From JBKQHQ01 sp052148715 (lineage in GTDB: Bacteria; Pseudomonadota; Alphaproteobacteria; Rhizobiales; Xanthobacteraceae): a DNA stretch of 29,829 nucleotides. The position numbers and the translations under genes were made by a program. Positions 1 through 5,546 of the stretch are shown here, piece after piece (position 1 is the stretch's first letter; every line of letters begins with the position of its first letter). Under the pieces are notes generated by a model. That model was not told where the DNA came from. It worked only from the letters and a program-made list of their open reading frames with translations, and searched no databases. The stretch is taken from positions 1-29,829 of the forward strand of contig JBKQHQ010000103.1 of NCBI GenBank assembly GCA_052148715.1, given 5' to 3'.

Positions 1-1372
1 CGCTCGGCGGCGGCGTGATGTAGCTAAAGAGACCTGTCCCCGTGCCCGTCTGCGGACTCGCCGGCGGCACCGTCACCGCTACGTCCACGGCGCAAGTTGC
101 ATTATTCGCGCATGTATTCGGGGCAGTCGTGGCACTGATCGAGCCAGGACTGTTGACGGTAAAATTTGTCACCGCGACGCCGCCGATCGTCACCTGGGTC
201 GCGCCGGTGAAGTAGGAGCCCGAAATGGTGACTTTGGTGCCGCCGGCAGTGGTGCCGCTGTTAGGACTAATCGACGCCACAACCGGTGTGACAGGTGCTA
301 TGTACAAATAAATTTTCCCTGCGTCCGTCGTTCCCGCCGGCGTGCTGACTTGCACGTCGGCGTAGCCAGCCGTACCCGCCGGCACGGTCGCGGTCAGGGT
401 CGTGGTGTTGCCGGGAGTGAGCACAACATTCGTTGCCGCGGTGCCACCGATCGTCACCGTGGTTGCGGGCGCGGTGCTGCCTTGGAACGTGCCTGGTACA
501 AAGTTGGACCCGGTAATGGTGACTTGGTTGCCGCCCGTCGTGAGGCCGAAGGTGGGCCCGATCGACGACACGCTGGGGCCGCCTGGCGTGTAGGCGTAGC
601 GATTCACACCGCTGTTGCCCGAGTTGCCGCTCGTCGTCGTTACAATCACGTCTGTGACGCCCGCTACTCCTGGCGGCGTGTTCACGGTTATCTGGGTCGG
701 GCTGAGGATGGTAAGCGAGGTCGCGGCCGTGCCGCCGACTGTCACCGCGGTCACATCGTTGTAGATGAAAAGGCCAGCCCCGCTGCTTCCGGAGTTGCCG
801 GCCGGCGTGGTGACGACCACATCCACGGCTTGCGCGAAGTTAGTGCCCGTGATGGTCACAAAAGTCCCGCCCGAAGTGGGGCCGTTGTTTGGAGAAATGG
901 ATGATACGGTCGGGGACGGCGACGTGACGCTGTCCGCTGGCGTCGTTGCAGTTAGTGAGGTGCCAAGTATGTTCACCACGACGTGGGTGGCGGGCTGGCC
1001 GCCGATCGTCACCGAGGTGGCGCCGGTGAAGTTGGAGCCGTTGATGGTGACGGTTTGGCCGCCCGAAGGGCTGAACGGGTTGGTGGAGACCGAAGTGACG
1101 ACTGGCGGCGATGCGGCGAATGCTTGCCCGCCCGCGCCGATCATTGCGGGGAGCGCCACCGCGATCAGGCCGGCAATGCGGACTAGGCGCAGCCCGCCCG
1201 TCATCCCGCGCGCCAGCGCTGGGCCGGAATAGTCGGCGAGCGGATCGCTGGCTCGCCCGCGAACCTGCCGACACAGCCACGCATAGGCAGTGTCCAGCAC
1301 GACGCCCGCGGCGAGGCACGCTTGACGCTGACGCCACCCTTTACGGATGCAAAAATTCAAAACTGCACTCAT
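1..1372 (-). CDS. Exported TIG/IPT-repeat surface protein, C-terminus beyond window
   Basis: The reverse strand is open from 1372 to the left edge (457 codons, no stop). Two starts are possible: ATG at 1372 or ATG at 1204. Both feed one hydrophobic segment (LIAVALPAMIGAG) followed by an AFA-A cleavage-like site, so the protein is probably exported; the longer start gives an unusually long, Arg-rich N-terminal extension. After it come about four immunoglobulin-like TIG/IPT units with the usual signatures SISPNSGTTAGGT, VTITGSNF and VTIGGTAAT-NV. Such domains occur in extracellular adhesins and binding proteins. The second unit is chimeric: the end of another unit (DVVVTTPAGNSG..GLFIY) is inserted after GTNF. 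Function and ligand are unknown. The gene diverges from the autotransporter/ialB module. The coding call is firm; start and total length are open. Confidence 0.82.
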   Translation of the reverse strand, partial: MSAVLNFCIRKGWRQRQACLAAGVVLDTAYAWLCRQVRGRASDPLADYSGPALARGMTGGLRLVRIAGLIAVALPAMIGAGGQAFAASPPVVTSVSTNPFSPSGGQTVTINGSNFTGATSVTIGGQPATHVVVNILGTSLTATTPADSVTSPSPTVSSISPNNGPTSGGTFVTITGTNFAQAVDVVVTTPAGNSGSSGAGLFIYNDVTAVTVGGTAATSLTILSPTQITVNTPPGVAGVTDVIVTTTSGNSGNSGVNRYAYTPGGPSVSSIGPTFGLTTGGNQVTITGSNFVPGTFQGSTAPATTVTIGGTAATNVVLTPGNTTTLTATVPAGTAGYADVQVSTPAGTTDAGKIYLYIAPVTPVVASISPNSGTTAGGTKVTISGSYFTGATQVTIGGVAVTNFTVNSPGSISATTAPNTCANNATCAVDVAVTVPPASPQTGTGTGLFSYITPPPS

Positions 1373-1539
1373 GACAGCTACGAACTCTTTTCCGCCACAT
1401 TTCCGCCACGGCACGCCACGCGCCTGACACGGAATCGGAGGTATAGGGGTGCCTGATTCGAGGCTGTAATAAAAAGGCAACACTCACAGCTATTTTCTAC
1501 TTGTGATTGTACTTGAGTGCACCTGATAACGCCTGAGTA

Positions 1540-1844
1540 CAGCCGCGACGCGACCGCGCCGTGTGACGCCGTTCGAGCGAAATTCGGCCGCAAAAAAAAC
1601 CGCCGTATTCGCCAATTTCCGAGGCGATTTCCCTGATAGGACAACGGCTACGCCGGGATCGGGCGGTTCAATCCACCCTAGTGATTGCCGAGTTTCTGTG
1701 TTGCAATCGGGGTCAGGCTCAGGGGCAGCGAGGCGTCGAACGGTAGCCGCCCCGACATCCCGCTATTCGGGCCCGAGTCGACCGTGAATTCGGCAGTCTG
1801 TGCAGATCTATGCCGGCAGTGGCGGCGCCGAGTTTGCGTGGTAA
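1540..1844 (+). pseudogene. Decayed autotransporter beta-barrel ends (two remnants)
   Basis: From about 1540 to 1680 the DNA aligns by eye with the 3' end of the giant autotransporter gene (17460-17612): one frame still reads TAVFANFRGDF against AVFTNFQGDF, then a shifted frame continues with a match to NSYAGTGGF. From 1768 a second barrel end reads ARVDREFGSL, then after a one-base slip QIYAGSGGAEFAW and stop (1842-1844), the aromatic C-terminus expected of an outer-membrane barrel. There is no long open frame, so this is debris. It lies just upstream of the broken ialB, exactly as the intact barrel end lies upstream of the intact ialB paralogue, which suggests a module duplication followed by loss of the upstream autotransporter. 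Confidence 0.6.
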
Positions 1845-2165
1845 GAGACCGCCACTGGGTGATGCGACCGAGAGAGGACCATGCAGCGCTTGCAAGAAGA
1901 GGCGATCCGCTGGGCCGTCACCTGCGGGTCGATTGCGTTGCTTTCAGTTCCAGTCGCCGCGCAGCTCACGCCGGCGCCCGCCCAACGGCCCCCGGTGGCG
2001 ACCGCCGCCCCCAAGCCGGCGACGCCGTCCTCGCAGGAGACCACGATCGGCAATGCGCCGAGCATGACAACGGCGACCTACGGCGACTGGGTCGTGCGCT
2101 GCAGCCAGCAGGCGGAAAAGCGCGTGTGCGAGGCCGAGCAGACCCTTTTTGTTCAAGGCCAGCCG

Positions 2166-2188
2166 GGTAGTGTCTCACTTTGAATTTT
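2166..2188 (+). repeat. Left terminal inverted repeat of the IS1-like element
   Basis: 23 bp perfectly matching the reverse complement of 4445-4467, starting GGTAGTGTCTCAC. The 8 bp immediately outside (GCCAGCCG, 2158-2165) recur directly outside the right end. Confidence 0.93.
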
Positions 2189-2229
2189 CTGGGACTTGAC
2201 GCCACCCGCGTAACGGGCATCCATTGCGC

Positions 2230-2451
2230 ATGCCCAAAGGCCCCAAAGGCGAGAAGCGCCCCGCCGACGTGATCGGCACCGCCATCATGGTTGCCAAGAT
2301 CGCGACCGGCGAAATCGCAGACAATTTACCATTGGAATCTGCCGCGTCCGAGTTCGGCCGCAAGGGCGGCAAGGCGCGGGCAAAGAAGTTAAGCGCGAAG
2401 AAACGTCGCGAAATCGCCAAAAAAGCTGCTGACAAGCGGTGGCAGAAATAG
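2230..2451 (+). CDS. Small basic Lys/Arg-rich protein, IS passenger
   Basis: A 73-residue ORF from ATG 2230 (MPKGPKGEKRPADV); an in-frame TTG lies two codons upstream. The C-terminal half, FGRKGGKARAKKL then RREIAKKAADKRW, is a strongly basic motif found in many short proteins carried by rhizobial plasmids and transposable elements. The charge suggests nucleic-acid binding, but no function is established to my knowledge. It lies 64 bp inside the left end, in the same direction as the transposase. A perfect 9-bp stem-loop (2483-2506) follows about 30 bp downstream and may end its transcript. The gene is probably real because of the motif; its role is unknown. Confidence 0.7.
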   Translation: MPKGPKGEKRPADVIGTAIMVAKIATGEIADNLPLESAASEFGRKGGKARAKKLSAKKRREIAKKAADKRWQK

Positions 2452-2482
2452 CTATCTGGCATTGTTCCTGCTTTCCCCCATT

Positions 2483-2506
2483 TCATGCCAGATTTTTCTG
2501 GCATGA
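2483..2506 (+). terminator. Stem-loop after the small basic ORF
   Basis: A 9-bp perfect stem TCATGCCAG / CTGGCATGA encloses the loop ATTTTT. There is no U-run after it, so it may be a weak terminator or an mRNA structure. It covers the first possible start (2485) of the next ORF, which favours the later ATG at 2536. Confidence 0.4.
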
Positions 2507-2535
2507 CGGCCAAAAATCATTTATCCGTTTGGCCC

Positions 2536-3015
2536 ATGATCGACCCCAAGGCCATCATAGAGGCAAAAAAAGCCAAGCTGCTGGCAGAGGCTCGGCGCCA
2601 GGCTGATGCGCTATTAGTAAAAGCGCAGCGTGAAGCCGATGCGCTGGATGCCGAAGCTCACGATCTGGAACGCCTTGCTTCCTTGGCAGATAAATACGGA
2701 TGGGCTTTGGTTGAAAAAACTAAGGCACCGAATGGTTCCGCCGCCGCTCACGATAACGATGAGGCGCCAGACGTCGACGTTAACGGACCGGCCTATAGGG
2801 CGGCGATCACTGTATCTGAACATGCCCTGAAGGCCGCTGGACAACCTCTCGAGTTGTCGGAGCTTTTCGATGCTTGCCTAAGTCAAAGGGTTCCATTGGG
2901 CGGCAAGCGGCCAGCATCAACCCTCAGTGCCTATCTCGCTCACGAAAAATCGACCGTGGAATCGATCCGAAAGGGCGTCTATTGGCTCAAAGGAGTAAGG
3001 ATTCCGCCGCGTTAG
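2536..3015 (+). CDS. Coiled-coil plus HARE-HTH-like winged-helix protein, IS passenger
   Basis: 159 residues from ATG 2536 (MIDPKAII); ATG 2485 would add 17 residues but sits inside a stem-loop. Residues 5-55 are an Ala/Glu/Lys/Arg-rich helix likely to form a coiled coil. A linker follows. Residues 85-152 resemble the HARE-HTH winged-helix fold: a helix AAITVSEHALKAAG, then LELSELFDACL, then GGKRPASTLSAYL and a final strand pair with RKGVYWLKGV. HARE-HTH domains are known from ASXL proteins, RNA polymerase delta and restriction-related bacterial proteins, and are thought to bind DNA. The assignment rests on pattern matching by eye. Carried within the IS1-like element upstream of the transposase, it could affect target choice, transposition control or the host; none of this is shown. 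Confidence 0.68.
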   Translation: MIDPKAIIEAKKAKLLAEARRQADALLVKAQREADALDAEAHDLERLASLADKYGWALVEKTKAPNGSAAAHDNDEAPDVDVNGPAYRAAITVSEHALKAAGQPLELSELFDACLSQRVPLGGKRPASTLSAYLAHEKSTVESIRKGVYWLKGVRIPPR

Positions 3016-3062
3016 CGGCGAAACGAGCTTCCTGGGCTTCCTAGGTAAGCTTGGGAAGGGAG

Positions 3063-3100
3063 CCCCCTGGCGGCCGGTTGTGGACCGACTTGCCAGGGGG
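3063..3100 (+). other. Long GC-rich hairpin before the tRNA-like sequence
   Basis: CCCCCTGGC (3063-3071) pairs perfectly with GCCAGGGGG (3092-3100). The 20-nt interior can form a further CGGT/ACCG stem. It lies 47 bp after the HARE-HTH ORF and 13 bp before the tRNA-like sequence. It may end passenger transcription or form part of a larger structured RNA; no U-run follows, so a plain intrinsic terminator is not certain. Confidence 0.5.
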
Positions 3101-3113
3101 AGCGTCTCAACTC

Positions 3114-3186
3114 CCCCACGTAGCTCAAAGGATAGAGCGCCGCGCCTGCTAAGCCGGAGATGCGGGTCCGAATCCCGTCGTGGGGA
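3114..3186 (+). tRNA. tRNA-like sequence inside the IS1-like element, degenerate, apparent anticodon GCU
   Basis: A cloverleaf can be drawn. The 7-bp acceptor is perfect (CCCCACG / CGTGGGG) with discriminator A. T8-A9 are present, and the D stem is GCTC/GAGC with A14, G18-G19 and A21 in place. The T stem is GCGGG/CCCGT with loop TCCGAAT. The anticodon stem works only with one bulged C (CCG-c-GC against GCCGG), enclosing a canonical CT-GCT-AA loop. Oddities: anticodon GCU would be serine, but the variable loop is only 4 nt, not the long arm SerRS needs; position 55 is C rather than U; the first pair is C1-G72; no CCA is encoded. Either a noncanonical tRNA or a tRNA-derived element; charging is doubtful. 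Confidence 0.5.
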
Positions 3187-3230
3187 CCTTTCCGCTGGCA
3201 GGGGAACCGAGCATCACCCACATATAACCT

Positions 3231-3284
3231 ATTGAAATTTCAGTCAAACTCTGTGTTGGCCTAATTTAGGTCAACAGTTTCAAT
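3231..3284 (+). promoter_or_regulatory. Large inverted repeat upstream of the transposase gene
   Basis: ATTGAAA (3231-3237) and TTTCAAT (3278-3284) flank a 23-bp near-perfect palindrome centred on CCTAATTTAGG (3254-3276). The arms are AT-rich. It lies about 65 bp before the transposase start and could be an operator, a promoter-overlapping site or an RNA hairpin limiting read-in. The call rests on symmetry only. Confidence 0.45.
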
Positions 3285-3349
3285 GCTTTTGTCTTCAGAG
3301 TGCGATATTTTGCTTGACCGCAAGCATATATTTTCGTATTGAAATCGGC

Positions 3350-4237
3350 ATGAACAAGCTCCCGCTGACAACTCGCGTCCAAATCCTCTCGATGCTCTGC
3401 GAGGGATCGTCCATGCGCTCAATCTCGCGGGTTTGCGACGTTTCGATCAACACTGTTGCCAAGCTGCTCGTTGATGCCGGCACCGCTTGCGCCTCATTCC
3501 ACTACGGTAAGGTTCAGGGCGTCCGTTCCCAACGCGTACAGTGCGATGAGATTTGGAGCTTCTGCTATTCGAAGCAGAGCAACACCCCTTCTGGCCACGC
3601 CGGCGAGCGCGGCGACGTATGGACCTGGACCGCGATTGACGCCGATTCCAAGCTGATCATCTCTTGGATGGTTGGGCAGCGTGACGCCGAGACGGCAAAC
3701 CTTTTCATTCAGGACTTGAAGGATCGGCTTGGCAACCGTGTGCAGCTCACCACAGACGGCTTCCGGCCCTACTTGCGCGCGGTTGAAGGCGCCTTTGGTG
3801 GTGAGGTCGATTACGCCATGCTGGTGAAGCTCTATGGCGACTCCTTCGATGGGCCGCGCCGCTCGGCGGAGCGCCGGTATAGCCCGGCTGAGGTGATCGG
3901 AACGCGCGTCGAGACGATCACGGGCGCACCCAATGCTCACTACACATCAACGTCCTTTGTGGAGCGGCACAACCTCACCATGCGTATGTCGATGCGCCGC
4001 TTCACGCGTCTGACCAATGCATTCTCGAAGAAGGTCGATAACCACGTACATGCGCTGGCGCTCTACTTCGTTTGGTACAACTTCGTGAAGATGCACAAAA
4101 CGCTTCGCATGACGCCCGCGATGGCGGCCGGAATCGCCGATCGGCTCTACTCAATGGAGGATATCGCCAGCATGGTAGACGCTTCACTCCCAATGCCGGG
4201 CAAGCGTGGCCCGTACAAGAAGCGGCTGGCCGCGTAA
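3350..4237 (+). CDS. IS1-family DDE transposase
   Basis: 295 residues from ATG 3350 (MNKLPLTTRVQILSML); an upstream in-frame start at 3314 would add 12 residues. The N-terminus (about 8-45) reads as a helix-turn-helix (ISRVCDVSINTVAKLL) for end recognition. The catalytic core has D66 in CDEIWSF, D136 in TTDGFRPY and E205 in VERHNLTMRMSMRRF, the spacing and context seen in IS1 InsB-type transposases (DEQW, TDGW and ERHNLNLR there). The C-terminus is basic (GKRGPYKKRLAA). It is a single uninterrupted frame, unlike IS1 itself, which needs a frameshift. It catalyses cut or copy and strand transfer at the 23-bp ends. All catalytic residues are present, so it may be active. Confidence 0.9.
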   Translation: MNKLPLTTRVQILSMLCEGSSMRSISRVCDVSINTVAKLLVDAGTACASFHYGKVQGVRSQRVQCDEIWSFCYSKQSNTPSGHAGERGDVWTWTAIDADSKLIISWMVGQRDAETANLFIQDLKDRLGNRVQLTTDGFRPYLRAVEGAFGGEVDYAMLVKLYGDSFDGPRRSAERRYSPAEVIGTRVETITGAPNAHYTSTSFVERHNLTMRMSMRRFTRLTNAFSKKVDNHVHALALYFVWYNFVKMHKTLRMTPAMAAGIADRLYSMEDIASMVDASLPMPGKRGPYKKRLAA

Positions 4238-4257
4238 TCGGAGGACAATTCTCAGTC

Positions 4258-4458
4258 ATGCGTAAGGTTGAACGACGAAACTTCGCATGCCCCGAAGGTG
4301 GGCAATGCGCTGATCCGTGTTGCTCTACGACTCACTGCTGCGAGAGGGTGCGGTTACGGGCTCGACAGAGCGAACCACGCGAACGGATATACAATCGCAG
4401 CACCTACGAGGAAGCGCGAAGGTTAGTCGGGAAAATGAAGCCGAAAAATTCAAAGTGA
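4258..4458 (+). CDS. Possible small cysteine-rich ORF at the right end of the element
   Basis: A 66-residue frame from ATG 4258 (MRKVERRNFACPEGGQC) with six cysteines in the first third (C-x6-C-x3-CC-x4-CC) and a basic tail. A GGAGGA lies 12-17 bp upstream. The stop falls within the right terminal repeat. I recognise no family. It could be a chance frame in the element's noncoding end, so confidence is low. Confidence 0.25.
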   Translation: MRKVERRNFACPEGGQCADPCCSTTHCCERVRLRARQSEPRERIYNRSTYEEARRLVGKMKPKNSK

Positions 4459-4467
4459 GACACTACC
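4445..4467 (-). repeat. Right terminal inverted repeat of the IS1-like element
   Basis: Read leftward it is identical for 23 bp to 2166-2188. The target duplication GCCAGCCG follows at 4468-4475. Confidence 0.93.
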
Positions 4468-4871
4468 GCCAGCCGAAACCGGTTGCACTTATCGCCGTCG
4501 GCCGCGAGAAACCGACCGAGCCGATCCGATTGGTGGTGCAGCTGCCCGTCAACGTGAACATCCCCGGTCGTCTAAAGATCACGCTGAAGGAAGGCGTGCC
4601 GGCGTTCGATCTGAATATCGAGCGCTGTGTTCCCACGGGATGTTTTGTAGTTCTGCAGCCGGCTGACGATATTCTAAGGCAACTGCGCGCCCAGGCTGAC
4701 CCGGGCCGCATTAGCTACAAAGACGCAGCCCAGCATGACGTCGCACGGCCATTCTCGCTGCGCGGCCTTTCTCAGGCACTCGATGCACTACCGAAGGGCT
4801 GATGAAGCCGTTTCAGGCTGATTTCGACAGGCTGCTGAGAAACTCGACGGCTCGACTTGTGGCGAACCGAG

Positions 4872-5140
4872 CAAGGTGCCGAGAAGCACAAGCGTCCCGG
4901 TCCCCGCCTTCACCACATCATCATGCTTTATTCGAGGCGCCCGCCGAAGTCTGCGAGATGTCGAACGTGCCGCCGGTGGCGATCGCCACCTTGCTCGAGG
5001 TCGCAATGCTGCCGATGCCGGTCAGCGCCAGCGTGGCGGTGCCGCTGGTGGGAGCGATCGTGGTGTCGCCCGTATAGGTGTTCACTCCCGCCGGCGTCTG
5101 CGTGCCGCCGCTGACGATCAGGCTGCCGTGTTGGCCGGCA
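4872..5140 (-). pseudogene. Autotransporter passenger remnant (PATR-type beta-helix repeat)
   Basis: On the reverse strand one frame reads LIVSGGTQTPAGVNTYTGDT then TLALTGIGSIATSSKVAI and GGTFDISQTSAGAS. The neighbouring frame continues DDVVKAGTGTLVLLGT. Both are hallmark phrases of passenger-associated transport repeats of AIDA-like autotransporters (VVKAGTGTLVLSG, NTYTGATTI). A frameshift near 4921 separates them and neither end is complete, so this is a fragment of a second, unrelated autotransporter in the opposite direction to the giant one. Confidence 0.65.
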
Positions 5141-5143
5141 GCG

Positions 5144-5245
5144 GTTGGAGGCATTATTCATGTACGCCAACATCGCGCGCCGCAGGGCCTCGGCGCGGCC
5201 GATGGTCGGATCGGTTTTCAGATAATCGAACGTCGTCGTGGTCAG
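5144..5245 (-). pseudogene. C-terminal remnant of a CHAT-domain protein
   Basis: The reverse strand encodes LTTTTFDYLKTDPTIGRAEA then LRRAMLAYMNNASN, which resembles the near-C-terminal part of bacterial TPR-CHAT proteins (caspase-like fold), where RLTT-x-TF and GRAEALR-x-AML-AY are typical. Upstream the frame meets a stop or shift and downstream it runs into the autotransporter fragment at about 5140, so only about 34 residues remain. The identification is by memory of family sequences, not a search. Confidence 0.5.
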
Positions 5246-5546
5246 CCGTCTTCATCGGCATTTTTCGCCAGCGCGAGTTTGTGAATAAGACTGTGTAAAA
5301 ATACCGGCAGCTTCCCGCGTAGCAAACATCGCCAACCCGCTTACTGCCTGCCCGGCGGAACGCCGCCAGATTGGTCGGCGATCAAATTTAGCCGGCCTTA
5401 TCCGGCGTCCAAATCAGTAGAAAACTACCATTCCGGCTTCGACGTTGCAGAATCGCCACAACGACCGCGGTGGTTGGGGGGTAATTTAGTACTCGCATTC
5501 GTGATTCTCGGTTGCAGCGCACCAGTTGCGGATCGTGAGGCCTCGT
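5246..5546. other. Gene-free leader upstream of the giant autotransporter gene
   Basis: About 300 bp without a convincing ORF. It should hold the promoter of the autotransporter gene, but I cannot place -35/-10 boxes with confidence. TGAGG at 5536-5540 is a plausible ribosome site for the ATG at 5547. Confidence 0.4.

Larger units (their letters stand above)
2166..4467 (+). mobile_element. IS1-family element, 2302 bp, with passenger genes and structured RNA-like DNA
   Basis: The element is bounded by 23-bp perfect inverted repeats beginning GGTAGTGTCTCACTTTG and flanked by an 8-bp target duplication GCCAGCCG (2158-2165 and 4468-4475). Target size, GGT-type ends and the DDE transposase fit the IS1 family, though classical IS1 is under 1 kb. 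Inside, left to right: a 73-residue basic ORF, a 159-residue HARE-HTH-like ORF, a long hairpin, a tRNA-like sequence, a second stem-loop, the transposase, and about 200 bp that may hold one small ORF. It splits ialB between codons 95 and 96. The ends are identical and the target duplication is exact, so the copy is young and may be active. Confidence 0.93.
1881..4802 (+). pseudogene. ialB: ialB-family gene interrupted by an IS1-like element
   Basis: The 5' part (1881-2165) encodes a signal peptide (SIALLSVPVAAQ), a Pro-rich linker and the start of the IalB domain (YGDWVVRCSQQAEKRVCEA). The 3' part (4476-4802) resumes in frame with KPVALIAVGREKPTEP and ends LSQALDALPKG. Joining codon 95 to 4476 gives 203 residues, matching the intact 207-residue paralogue at 17804 almost throughout. 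I see no other lesion, so the insertion looks recent. The truncated reading frame still present would make 100 residues ending inside the element (stop at 2181-2183). IalB proteins are exported; the family name comes from the Bartonella invasion-associated locus. The start ATG follows a GAGAGGACC ribosome site. Confidence 0.92.

Noticed and set aside
350..1374. Plus-strand frames over the left edge (for example 350-904 and 765-1232)
   Set aside because: They are antisense to the continuous TIG-repeat frame, which shows domain signatures in every unit.
3114..3186. A normal functional tRNA-Ser(GCU)
   Set aside because: No long variable arm, a bulge in the anticodon stem, C at position 55 and C1-G72; kept only as a tRNA-like element.
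4072..4458. A 128-codon frame overlapping the transposase end
   Set aside because: Its first half is a shadow of the transposase; only the part from ATG 4258 is kept as a low-confidence ORF.
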